The position numbers were made by a program, and so were the translations under genes. 64,000 bases of DNA from VYFG01 sp965204165 (GTDB taxonomy: Bacteria > Pseudomonadota > Gammaproteobacteria > Arenicellales > Poriferihabitantaceae). A model generated the notes under the pieces. The model saw nothing but the letters and a program-made list of their open reading frames with translations. It searched no databases and was not told the origin of the DNA. Below are positions 8,493 through 16,468 of the stretch, piece after piece. Location: contig OZ241969.1 in assembly GCA_965204165.1 (NCBI GenBank), forward strand, positions 620,001-684,000, read 5' to 3'. Positions within the stretch are counted from its first letter, which is position 1, and every line of letters starts with the position of its first letter.

Positions 8493-10046
8493 TTATTTCG
8501 AGACGCCCCAGAAATGAGGCCAGATCAATGTGGTGGCCTCAATGCCCGAAAGCTTGGGCGAGGCGATGTTGTACGTATAGACATCGCCTGTCTTCATGGT
8601 GGGAACCTGGGAGTAGATCAGTGCCTGAATCTCCGCCCACGTCGCCTTTCGGGCCGCCGGATCGTTGGTGGCGGTGAACGCGGCCTTGAGCTGCTGCTTC
8701 TCCTGCGTTGCCCACCATCCCGGATAATTGTCGTTCATCACCGAGATCAGGATCGGATCCGGCACGAAACCGTGGTGCGTGAAGAACAGGTCCCACTCTT
8801 CGGGCTGGGCTCGTTTCTTGATCAGCGTCGCCCAGTCGACCACAACCATCTGGACGTTGATACCTGCCTCCAGTAGTTGCCGGGTGAAGACGACCGCCTG
8901 GTCGTAGTGGAAGGCGTAGTTGGTCGAAACCAGCAACTTGATCGGTGTGCCATCATATCCGGCTTCTTCTGCAAGCGATTTCGCTTTCCCGGAATTGCCT
9001 TCACTGAAGCTTTCGGTACCGGACGCCGTAAACCAGGCGTTGCCCTTGGGCAGGAAAGAACCGTTGGCCCGCCACAGTTTTTCCGGGCCGATCGAGACCC
9101 GCAGTGCATCTTCCTTGTTGAGCGCAGCCTGGATGGCCTGACGCAGCTTGAAATTTTCCATCAGCGGACCGGCCTTCGAGTTCATGAACACCAGACCGAA
9201 GATCGGACCGCCGTTCAAGACTACCCTGGAATCCGAATCACTGTCGAGATCGTCGATCAGATCACTCGGCATGCTTTCGGCATAATCGTAGTCGCCGGCC
9301 TTGACGCCGTTGACCCTGGTTCCAGGATCGGGAACTGGAATAAAGCGAAGCCGATCAAAGTGAGCAACGCGGTCCCCGGCGTATCCGCTGGCAGCACCGG
9401 GCGGGCTCTGGTAACCGTCGTACTTCACCAGTTCGACGTGGCGATTGGGCTTCCATTCGCCGAATTTGTAGGGACCGGTCCCGATATAGTCCTTGACGTC
9501 GATCGGCTTGCTGCCTGCATTGGACGCGATCCTCTCCGGGTAGATCGCAGGTCCCCCGTTGATGAATGCCATGAGGTTCTTCCACGGTCCGAACGGGCTT
9601 TCGAACGTCAGCGTCACACTGTGAGAACCCGACGCCGATACATCGGAAACGTTGGAAAACAACAATTTACCCCGGGACCCATGTTCTCCCCAGCGCTTGA
9701 GAGACGCCACTACGTCCGCAGCGGTCATGGCCTGGCCGTCATGGAAACTGACGTCCTGGCGCAGGTTGATGGTGATCGTCTTGCCATCGGCGCCGACCTC
9801 CTCGCCCGAAGCGAGCAGCGGCTGGGGTTCGTAGTTCCCGTCAAAGGTGTAGAGGCCTTCGAAAATATGATGGGCAATCGTGGTGGCAAGGTCGGAAGTG
9901 ACCACATGCTGGTCAAGGCTCGGTGGCTCACCAACCGTGGCGTAACGAAGCGTCTCCGCCGCCTGTACTGATAGGGAAACGGCTGAGCCGAATGCCATCG
10001 CAGCGGCAACGGCGACAACGTGCTTGGGGGCTCGAATGATGTTCAT
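8493..10046 (-). CDS. dppA: Peptide-type ABC importer solute-binding protein (DppA-like, SBP_bac_5)
   Basis: This is a 517-residue periplasmic protein with a Sec signal peptide (basic start, hydrophobic core about residues 8-28, AxA-type end VQAAE). The cluster-C fold is clear from segments such as 'LRYATVGEPPSLDQH' and 'TINLRQDVSFHDGQAMTAAD'. It has a GGAG ribosome-binding site and is the first gene of the leftward operon. A promoter with an embedded palindromic operator lies about 60-85 bp upstream. The ligand is unknown; the family binds peptides, opines, sugars and amide conjugates. Confidence 0.9.
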   Translation of the reverse strand: MNIIRAPKHVVAVAAAMAFGSAVSLSVQAAETLRYATVGEPPSLDQHVVTSDLATTIAHHIFEGLYTFDGNYEPQPLLASGEEVGADGKTITINLRQDVSFHDGQAMTAADVVASLKRWGEHGSRGKLLFSNVSDVSASGSHSVTLTFESPFGPWKNLMAFINGGPAIYPERIASNAGSKPIDVKDYIGTGPYKFGEWKPNRHVELVKYDGYQSPPGAASGYAGDRVAHFDRLRFIPVPDPGTRVNGVKAGDYDYAESMPSDLIDDLDSDSDSRVVLNGGPIFGLVFMNSKAGPLMENFKLRQAIQAALNKEDALRVSIGPEKLWRANGSFLPKGNAWFTASGTESFSEGNSGKAKSLAEEAGYDGTPIKLLVSTNYAFHYDQAVVFTRQLLEAGINVQMVVVDWATLIKKRAQPEEWDLFFTHHGFVPDPILISVMNDNYPGWWATQEKQQLKAAFTATNDPAARKATWAEIQALIYSQVPTMKTGDVYTYNIASPKLSGIEATTLIWPHFWGVSK

Positions 10047-10103
10047 GTTACTCTCCTGTTTGGCTGATATTCGGGTGATTCTTGTGATCGAATCTGAAAT
10101 GCT

Positions 10104-10132
10104 ACTATAAAAACTATTTTCATGAAAAGCAA
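10104..10132 (-). promoter_or_regulatory. dppA promoter with operator between -35 and -10
   Basis: Read on the minus strand, TTGCTT (10127-10132) and TATAGT (10104-10109) are separated by exactly 17 bp. The 12-bp palindrome TTTTCATGAAAA at 10117-10128 occupies most of the spacer, a position where a bound protein would block RNA polymerase. The same core occurs in front of kdgK and ridA. The divergent rpiR gene starts 117 bp away, so the site could also autoregulate it. Confidence 0.6.
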
Positions 10133-10244
10133 CAGAACTCTTATTTATTGCAAATATATGGTAATTATTTTTATATGATCGAAGTCATAATCCAAACAGG
10201 TCATACTCGTTTTTCGTTTTGGGAGACTGAACCCGGGGGGCGAT

Positions 10245-11135
10245 TTGTCAAGTAACGAGAAGAAAATCTCCGAGGACTTGCTGTCGCGCATCGCGCGGCT
10301 CGGGCCGACGATGCACCCTGCCGAGCGGCGCGTCGCAGATCTGGTCCTTACCGACATGGATTTCACCATCCATGCCCGAACCACCGAGATCGCCACTCGA
10401 GCCGGGGTGAGCACAGCCTCGATCACGCGTTTCTGTCGCACGGTAGGCTGTGCGGGGCTCCGCGAACTGAAGCTGGATCTTGCCAAGATACTCGCGATCG
10501 GCGACCGCTACCTCCATCCCCGAACCGTTCCTCTAGGGGCAAGCGAGGCAATGACGGAGATCGTCTCACTGATACACGGTTCTCTCGATTCGCTGGTCAC
10601 ACAAGTTGCCGACGAAACGATGAAGCGGGTCGCCAAGTCGATAGCCCGTGCAAAGCGCATCATGATCTTCGGCGGCGGCGGCGGTTCGTCGATGGCTGCC
10701 ATGGAAGCGGAAAACCGCCTGTTCCGGCTCGGACTGCATGCCTCCTCGTGCAATGACTCGCAACTCCAGTTGATGATGGCGGCGACCCTGAAGAGAGGTG
10801 ACGTTTTGCTGGTGCTGTCGATCACGGGAGAATACGAGCCGATTATCCAGGCCGCCGAGGTGGGCGGTCAGTACGGCGCCCACACAATCGCCGTAACCGC
10901 ACCAGGCTCACCGCTGTCTCTTGCGGCCGCCGAAACAGTGCCTTTCCAGACCGAGGAACCGGAAAGCATCTTCACCCCCACGCCGGCCCGTTACGTCTTG
11001 CTTGTACTGATCGACATCCTCGCCTTTGAAGTCGCGAGACTGCGAGGGGACTCCGCGGTCGAAACGATGCGGCGCATCAAGTACCAGTTGGTCCATACCC
11101 GCGACAAGGACGATTCGAATCCGCTTGGAGACTGA
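10245..11135 (+). CDS. RpiR-family transcriptional regulator (HTH_6 plus SIS domain)
   Basis: This 296-residue protein has an N-terminal winged helix-turn-helix (about residues 5-80, with 'ATRAGVSTASITRFCRTVG' as the recognition part) and a C-terminal SIS sugar-isomerase domain (about 125-265, 'IMIFGGGGGSSMAAMEAE'). RpiR regulators sense phosphosugars; HexR, which senses KDPG, is one of them. The TTG start at 10245 follows a GGGGGG stretch at 10235-10240. It diverges from the dpp operon and precedes KDPG aldolase, so it probably controls this cluster through TTTTCATGAAAA. Confidence 0.88.
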   Translation: MSSNEKKISEDLLSRIARLGPTMHPAERRVADLVLTDMDFTIHARTTEIATRAGVSTASITRFCRTVGCAGLRELKLDLAKILAIGDRYLHPRTVPLGASEAMTEIVSLIHGSLDSLVTQVADETMKRVAKSIARAKRIMIFGGGGGSSMAAMEAENRLFRLGLHASSCNDSQLQLMMAATLKRGDVLLVLSITGEYEPIIQAAEVGGQYGAHTIAVTAPGSPLSLAAAETVPFQTEEPESIFTPTPARYVLLVLIDILAFEVARLRGDSAVETMRRIKYQLVHTRDKDDSNPLGD

Positions 11136-11314
11136 ATCATGTTGCTTTGCTGTTTCCAAACACAGGGAATCAGCTGGAAATGGCGCTTCTTGGTCGGTCA
11201 TCATTCAGGAGATCGGGCATCGTGCGTTGTCATCCCTTGATGACGTAACTCACTGTCAAATGCATAACCCAGTGTTGCTCATGCCGCCCTTCACTCTACA
11301 CAAGACCGAAATCC

Positions 11315-11962
11315 ATGGCCGATAACACAAAGAATGTCTGCGCGCGGATCGGGACAGCAAGGGTGTCGCCCATCCTGACCCTTGAACGGAGCGAGTCGGC
11401 ACTGCCTCTGGCAACTGCGCTATTGGCAAGTGGTTTGCCGGTGGCAGAAATTACCTTCAGATCGGACTCGGCAGCGGATTCCATTCGTATCGTTCGTGAA
11501 CGGATTCCCGATCTGCTGATCGGCGCCGGGACCGTTCTGAGTGTGAATCAGGTTGAACTCGCCCAACGGGCCGGCAGCCAGTTCATTCTCGCTCCCGGCT
11601 TCAATCCCGCTGTGGTGGAAGCGAGTCTCGAGTTGGGCGTGCCGATATTTCCGGGCGTCAACAACCCGACGGATATCGAACTGGCGATGGGCTTCGGCCT
11701 TGAAGTGGTCAAGTTTTTCCCTGCCGAGGCCAGCGGCGGCGTACCGTTCCTGAAAGCCATGTCCGGTCCTTATCCTGCCATGCGCTTCCTGCCGACCGGC
11801 GGTATATCCCCGGAAAATCTGGCAGATTACCTGGCGCTGGACAATGTTCTTGCATGCGGCGGATCCTGGATCGCAGACCCCACTTTCATCCGCACGTCCC
11901 GGTACGACGAAATTGCCCGGATCGCTGCCGAAGCGGTTGCCCTTTCGACCAGTGGTCCTTGA
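11315..11962 (+). CDS. eda: 2-keto-3-deoxy-6-phosphogluconate (KDPG) aldolase
   Basis: This 215-residue class I aldolase matches the family length. It contains the family core 'LIGAGTVLSVNQ' and the KFFPAE motif whose Lys forms the Schiff base, then 'LPTGGISPENLADYL'. It cleaves KDPG to pyruvate and glyceraldehyde 3-phosphate in the cytoplasm. It lies 180 bp after rpiR on the same strand; no strong ribosome-binding site is visible. With KDG kinase encoded close by, it completes a KDG to KDPG to pyruvate route. Confidence 0.92.
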   Translation: MADNTKNVCARIGTARVSPILTLERSESALPLATALLASGLPVAEITFRSDSAADSIRIVRERIPDLLIGAGTVLSVNQVELAQRAGSQFILAPGFNPAVVEASLELGVPIFPGVNNPTDIELAMGFGLEVVKFFPAEASGGVPFLKAMSGPYPAMRFLPTGGISPENLADYLALDNVLACGGSWIADPTFIRTSRYDEIARIAAEAVALSTSGP

Positions 11963-12162
11963 ACGTCCGAAGAACGTCGCCGAACAACCGCTTACGTAGC
12001 TATGGAGTCGTTGTGCTGACGTGCCCCGGATACAGAACATGGCTATCATGGAATTGGACCGACCCTGCCAATACCGAACAATGGATTTTCTGACACTGGT
12101 GCAGTCGCATGTGAATGCAGAGGATCAGTAACTGATTCTGTCGAATCCCCTGGATTGTCCTG

Positions 12163-13041
12163 TCAAACAATCGCTCCGGTTTTGCAAATGACCTCAACGG
12201 CGAGATTGTGGCCAGCGATCATCGCCTCTCTTTGTGTGGCCCCGGAATACAGTGCCGCCAAATAGCCGCCATTGAAACTGTCTCCGGCGGCGGTGGTGTC
12301 GACGACCTTCTCGGCGACGGGGAAATCGGCCCTGCGGAACTGCTGACCCGATAGCGACAGTGGACCCCTGGCTCCGCGCTTGAGCACACCCTGTTTCAGC
12401 CCACAACTTTGCAACCTTTCCAGGACTTCAGTCTCACCCTGGTTCTCAAACAACTCCATTTCGTCGTCGAGCGACGGCAAGCCGATGTCAGCCCGACTCC
12501 AGGCTCGCGAGACCGCGATCCGTGCCGTTTCCGTGCTCTCCCAAAGAGGCGGCCGAAAGTTTGAGTCGAAAACAACCGTACCATCCCAACCCTCCAGCCA
12601 GCTCAACAGTCCGTATCGGACATCCGAAGGTAAAATGGCCAGCATGATTGCTGAAAGGAAGATTACGTCAAAATTGTCGAGGACGCTGAATCCGTCATGA
12701 AACAGGGTGCGGGCTGCGGAATTCTCCCGCCAGAAATAGAATGACCTTTCACCATCAACGTCAGTGCTGATCGCATAGAGGCCGGGCAGTTTGTCCGGAT
12801 GCCTTGCAACGTGCCGTGTAGAGACACCCTCGGCGTCGATGAACTTCAACATCCTCTCGGACAGAGGGTCCACCCCGACTACCGAGACAAAGTCGATTTC
12901 ATGCTCTCTCGAAGCGGAGCGGCGCAAGTAGACGGCGGTGTTCAGCGCGTCGCCCGCAAAGCCGAACCTGGGCTGGTCTCGGTCGAAAGAAAACTCAACC
13001 ATCGCTTCCCCAATGCAGGCAAATCTTGAAGGGATCCGCAT
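12163..13041 (-). CDS. kdgK: 2-keto-3-deoxygluconate kinase (PfkB family)
   Basis: This 292-residue PfkB kinase has the N-terminal 'GEAMVEFSFD' and glycine-rich 'GFAGDALNTAVYLRR' segments, the KDG-kinase marker 'LPGLYAISTDVDGERSFYF', and the catalytic DTTAAGDSFNGG with its Asp base. I choose the ATG at 13041: the frame continues to 13122, but that extension overlaps the TTTCATGAAA site at 13101-13110 and has no family similarity. It phosphorylates KDG to KDPG, feeding Eda. Before the IS66-type insertion it lay about 200 bp downstream of ridA. Confidence 0.88.
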   Translation of the reverse strand: MRIPSRFACIGEAMVEFSFDRDQPRFGFAGDALNTAVYLRRSASREHEIDFVSVVGVDPLSERMLKFIDAEGVSTRHVARHPDKLPGLYAISTDVDGERSFYFWRENSAARTLFHDGFSVLDNFDVIFLSAIMLAILPSDVRYGLLSWLEGWDGTVVFDSNFRPPLWESTETARIAVSRAWSRADIGLPSLDDEMELFENQGETEVLERLQSCGLKQGVLKRGARGPLSLSGQQFRRADFPVAEKVVDTTAAGDSFNGGYLAALYSGATQREAMIAGHNLAVEVICKTGAIV

Positions 13042-13100
13042 TGATCTATTCTCTGATTGGATCCGGGCCGGTTTCTTTATCCAAGGAAATCCTTCTTTCT

Positions 13101-13110
13101 TTTCATGAAA
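13101..13110. promoter_or_regulatory. Candidate operator upstream of kdgK
   Basis: TTTCATGAAA, the 10-bp core of the palindrome in the dppA promoter, lies 60 bp upstream of the chosen kdgK start. I could not fit convincing -35 and -10 boxes around it. Confidence 0.5.
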
Positions 13111-13238
13111 GCACCGGACCATGAGGCCGCCGGGTGCCCTTTTTCAATTCGATCAAACCAATCCACTTCTCACTACATCCGGTGGTTGATTTCGATCTGT
13201 CCGGCGAACAGCTGTTCCCTTGCCATTTTGTATCAAAC

Positions 13239-13246
13239 TACTCAGG
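13239..13246. repeat. Target-site duplication, left copy
   Basis: TACTCAGG occurs directly before the left end of the IS66-family element and again directly after its right end (15538-15545). An exact 8-bp duplication is what IS66 elements produce. Confidence 0.9.
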
Positions 13247-13269
13247 GTAACTACTAGCCCCCTGTGGAG

Positions 13270-13290
13270 CACCTGAAGGTCATTCAGGTG
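13270..13290. repeat. Subterminal hairpin of the IS66-family element
   Basis: CACCTGAA (13270-13277) and TTCAGGTG (13283-13290) form an 8-bp perfect stem with a 5-base loop overlapping the transposase stop codon. No T-run follows on the minus strand, so it may be a transposase-binding or translation-protecting structure rather than a classical terminator. Confidence 0.5.
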
Positions 13291-14737
13291 TCTTGAGCAT
13301 GTGGGCGGCCTTTCCCTTGAGAGCGATCTCGATGGCGGCAAGAGGATTGTAACCCTGATAGGACATGGACAGCAGATAGCTTGAGACCCGGCACCATGCG
13401 ACGGCGTATTTGTATGTACGGAAACAGCCGGACACTTTCTGCTTGACCTTGGCCATCCGGAGGTTCCTTTCGGACAGGTTGTTGGTGAAGCTGACCGCGG
13501 GGTCCCTGGCGAACCGCAGGACTTCGGTTTCATGCTTTCCCATGGCCTCCCACAGGTTCTCCGCGTCGGATTTCGCGATGCGCCCGCGCTTTTTCCCGCC
13601 GGTGCGCACAGGGGTTGCCGGGAGTTCCTTCTTCCCCTGGGTCAGGATGGTCCGGTAGCGCTTTTGCAGGGCGGCGCATTCTTTTGCGGACAGCACCTTG
13701 TCCGGGCTTTCCCTGACCTTGCGGGCGGCGTCCCGGAGCAGTTTCTTCATCCGCCTCGCCCAGGCCGGATCATGGGCGTCGATGAGGAACTGCAGATCCC
13801 GCAGGAGGTGGCCGCCGCACAGGGCGTGGTCGCAGTGGTCACAGGCAAGATAGCTGGCCCAGCGGTCATGGACCAGGACGCCGCCGTACCGGGGGATGAT
13901 GCCGATGTCCCGGATCGCCTCGCCGCCCCGCTTGGGGTGGCAGAACTTCAGGGTGAGGTCTCCGGCGCTGCAGTCGTGCAGCCAGTGGTTCTTGCGGTCG
14001 ATGCGGATCGAGGTCTCGTCCACATGCAGCGCCGGCGCGGCCAGCAGGCACTCGACGGCGGCAGCCTCCCAGTCCGCCAGGGCATCGTGCAGGCGCAGCA
14101 GCCAGGCCAGCAGGGTCGCCTCGGCAATGGCCCGTCCCGTCATCGCCTTCATGGTCTGGACCACACGCTTCAGCGGCACCATCTGCGCCACCATCAGGTG
14201 GGCGGCGAACGCGATGATGCCGTGTCCGTACTGCAGCGGACCCGGCAGGCCGTCCGGAAAGGCGCCCCGGTTCTCGGCATGGCAGCGCGGACAGGTCTTG
14301 ATCTCGGCATCCACGTGGTATTCCCGGGTCTCGAACACGATGTCCACCAGGGTGCGACGCTCATGGCCCTCGCACCGTACCCGCACCAGGTTCCTGCCGC
14401 AGGCCGAACATTCCGTCACCGGGGATACCCCGGTTTCACTCACCAGACGGGTATGGCCCGTTTCCCAGTGCGGCTGCTCCGGTCCCCTGCCACGGCTCCC
14501 GGGGCGTGCCGCGGTCTCATCCTTCCCCTCACGGGACGGCGGCAGGCTCGCGTTCACCGGCGTCTTGCGGGTGGTCTTTTCCATGAACACCGCCATCATC
14601 AACTCCATCAGCATCAACAGGGCGTTGAACAGCACCTCGCATTCCGCGCTGACCTTGCCCTCCCTGCACAGTGACCGGAAACTCTCCCGGTGCGCATCGA
14701 ACTCCTCGCGCAGCGCAACCCGGTTCACCGTCCCCAT
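13280..14737 (-). CDS. tnpC: IS66-family transposase (TnpC type)
   Basis: This 485-residue DDE transposase has an N-terminal helical region, a zinc-finger-like C-x2-C ... C-x2-C section (TECSACG and KTCPRCH), and the IS66 catalytic core with 'HVDETSIRI', 'VLVHDRWASYL' and a C-terminal 'NNLSERNLRM' containing the catalytic Glu. The length fits the family. It starts 4 bp after the methyltransferase stop, so both are probably co-transcribed from the right end of the element. Confidence 0.9.
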   Translation of the reverse strand: MGTVNRVALREEFDAHRESFRSLCREGKVSAECEVLFNALLMLMELMMAVFMEKTTRKTPVNASLPPSREGKDETAARPGSRGRGPEQPHWETGHTRLVSETGVSPVTECSACGRNLVRVRCEGHERRTLVDIVFETREYHVDAEIKTCPRCHAENRGAFPDGLPGPLQYGHGIIAFAAHLMVAQMVPLKRVVQTMKAMTGRAIAEATLLAWLLRLHDALADWEAAAVECLLAAPALHVDETSIRIDRKNHWLHDCSAGDLTLKFCHPKRGGEAIRDIGIIPRYGGVLVHDRWASYLACDHCDHALCGGHLLRDLQFLIDAHDPAWARRMKKLLRDAARKVRESPDKVLSAKECAALQKRYRTILTQGKKELPATPVRTGGKKRGRIAKSDAENLWEAMGKHETEVLRFARDPAVSFTNNLSERNLRMAKVKQKVSGCFRTYKYAVAWCRVSSYLLSMSYQGYNPLAAIEIALKGKAAHMLKTPE

Positions 14738-14741
14738 GGAT

Positions 14742-15431
14742 TCACTCCTCCCTCGCCTCCACGGCCTCCTCCGCCTCCACCGCCATCATCGCCGACAGCA
14801 CCGCCAGGCGTTCCCCATGCGGCATCCCCCGGTAGCGCCGGCCCCAACTCTGGGCCTTGCGCTTCACCGCCTGGCGATGGGTGAAGTTCCGGCCCGCATA
14901 ACGCGGCCAGTGAACCCGGTCCGGCGTGAAGTTGAACCACACCTTCTCCGTCACCACACCCGCCTGGTTCATCACCTGAAGCGACACGCTGCCCCAATCC
15001 CCCAGCCAGTCGTCGTACATCCGCGAAGGATACCCCGAGATCATCACCGAGCAGGGAAGGCCGCGGATCAGCGCCAGCAAGCCCTCGTGGTCGCTGTTCC
15101 TGTAGTCGTGCCGGTAGCGGCGGCCCGACTTGCGCGTACTTTGCAGATACGGCGGGTCGCAGTAGACCAGTTCCGTGCCGTCAAACGGAAACGTCCGGAG
15201 ATACCGGTGACAGCAGCCATGCACCAGTTCCACCGGATAGTCGCACTGGAATCCTTCCAGCGCCCTGGCGTTGCAGTCTATGCCGATGTTCCGCAGGGCC
15301 CCCGGCTTGCGCTTCATGATCGCCCCACCGCCAAGGTGGGTTTCGATATACACCGAGTGCGGCGGCATCAGGGCGATCAGAGGCTGGCACAGCCCCGAAG
15401 CTCCCTTGGAGCCGAAATAGCGGTTCCCCAT
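14742..15431 (-). CDS. D12-class DNA adenine N6-methyltransferase (passenger gene of IS)
   Basis: This 229-residue Dam-like methyltransferase has the SAM-binding start 'RYFGSKG', 'YIETHLGGGAI' and the catalytic DPPY (in 'LVYCDPPYLQS'). It is a short form close to prophage and mobile-element enzymes rather than to chromosomal Dam. It modifies adenine in DNA; the recognition sequence cannot be read from the protein. The ATG at 15431 gives the conserved N-terminus MGNRYFGSKG. It lies inside the IS66-family element upstream of the transposase, so methylation may affect transposition timing or protect the element; that role is inference. Confidence 0.88.
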   Translation of the reverse strand: MGNRYFGSKGASGLCQPLIALMPPHSVYIETHLGGGAIMKRKPGALRNIGIDCNARALEGFQCDYPVELVHGCCHRYLRTFPFDGTELVYCDPPYLQSTRKSGRRYRHDYRNSDHEGLLALIRGLPCSVMISGYPSRMYDDWLGDWGSVSLQVMNQAGVVTEKVWFNFTPDRVHWPRYAGRNFTHRQAVKRKAQSWGRRYRGMPHGERLAVLSAMMAVEAEEAVEAREE

Positions 15432-15536
15432 CTGTGTGCGGGTTCGTCTCGTGGTCCGAAACCCGAACGATAGGGAAAATATTCTATACTGTCAACCTAC
15501 AGATGGGATATGGGGCAAATAAGGGGTGAGTAGTTA

Positions 15537-15926
15537 CTACTCAGGTTTGAACGCAATCACATCCATTTCAATTTTTACATCGATCATGAGACTGGACTGA
15601 ACCGTGGAGCGGGCCGGCGGATGATCAGAAAAGTAGCGTTCAAAGACACTGTTGAAGCTGGTGAAATCACGCGGATCGTCCAACCAGACATTGACCTTGA
15701 TCACATGCTCAAGTCCGCAATCCGCAGAGTCGAGTACGGCGATAATATTTTTCACTACCTGCTCGGTCTGCTCGACGATTCCACCTCCGGAAACCTCGCC
15801 ATCTACAGTCGGTACCTGGCCGGAAACATAAATAAAATCACCAGCGCGTACTGCCTTGGCAAATGGTCGCCGTGTATTGCCGGCAGCAGCATCGGCCATG
15901 CCGAGACGTTTGATGCTTTTCTCCAT
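15537..15926 (-). CDS. RidA-family enamine/imine deaminase
   Basis: This 129-residue RidA/YjgF-type protein has 'GDFIYVSGQVP', the Arg in 'PPARSTVQ' that binds the imino acid, and a C-terminal I-E-M-D-V-I-A. RidA proteins hydrolyse reactive imines released by PLP dehydratases, which fits the fold-III PLP enzyme in this cluster. The IS66-family element inserted exactly at the stop codon: its last base plus the duplicated target recreate TAG, so the protein is unchanged. A TATAAT and a TTTCATGAAA site lie just upstream. Confidence 0.9.
   Translation of the reverse strand: MEKSIKRLGMADAAAGNTRRPFAKAVRAGDFIYVSGQVPTVDGEVSGGGIVEQTEQVVKNIIAVLDSADCGLEHVIKVNVWLDDPRDFTSFNSVFERYFSDHPPARSTVQSSLMIDVKIEMDVIAFKPE
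15538..15545. repeat. Target-site duplication, right copy
   Basis: TACTCAGG, identical to 13239-13246, sits directly after the right end of the IS66-family element. Confidence 0.9.
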
Positions 15927-15954
15927 AATACGAATGCTCTGAAATGTAAATTAT

Positions 15955-15969
15955 TTTCATGAAATTATA
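15955..15969 (-). promoter_or_regulatory. ridA promoter -10 box with overlapping operator
   Basis: On the minus strand TATAAT (15964-15969) is followed at once by TTTCATGAAA (15955-15964), 28 bp upstream of the ridA start codon. The operator core matches those at dppA and kdgK. No clear -35 box is visible. Confidence 0.5.
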
Positions 15970-16468
15970 CGAAATATTTTCTTTGCATTCATTAACAGGT
16001 CAATGGCAATCGCGTGACATACGATGCATTACGGATCCAGTAGAGATCATCTGCCATTGTTTTGCAGTTGAACATATTTCAGAACAGCTTCTACGCCACT
16101 TTGTGATCACTCCCACTATCCGGTTGAATTCGCCGGGTTCGTGATGATCCTTATCGAATTCGGCATCAAATCGAAATCGGGATGGTTCAAGGCGGGGCGG
16201 GCGCAAGCGCGAATCCGGCATAGGGCATGAAATATCGGCAACCACCAAAGCCGCCGTCAGGGACATGTCGCATCAACACGGGGATTGGTCCCGGGCATGG
16301 TAAGGGTACGGTGGACGGATGATAGATTACAATTCAAAGTTGAAGTCGAAAATTCACCAACACAAGCCACGGCACCAGCTCTAAATGAAACCGGCTATAC
16401 TCCGGCCACATGCGAACTCCGGACCAAGAATTGCCGCCTGGCACCCTGAAACTCTTCGCTAAGCCGAC
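15970..16468. other. Gap without recognisable genes
   Basis: About 500 bp of mixed composition. Short open frames here have no codon bias or family similarity I can see. Apart from the ridA promoter at its left side I see nothing interpretable. Confidence 0.5.

Larger units (their letters stand above)
13247..15537 (-). mobile_element. Complete IS66-family element carrying a DNA adenine methyltransferase
   Basis: The element is 2291 bp long, bounded by inverted ends GTAACTACTAGCCCC (13247-13261) and, read inward from the right, GTAACTACTCACCCC (15523-15537), 13 of 15 identical, and flanked by an exact 8-bp duplication. It holds a tnpC-type transposase and, 4 bp upstream on the same strand, a D12-class methyltransferase gene. 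The tnpA and tnpB genes of classical IS66 elements are absent. The intact ends, genes and duplication indicate a recent insertion. Confidence 0.88.
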
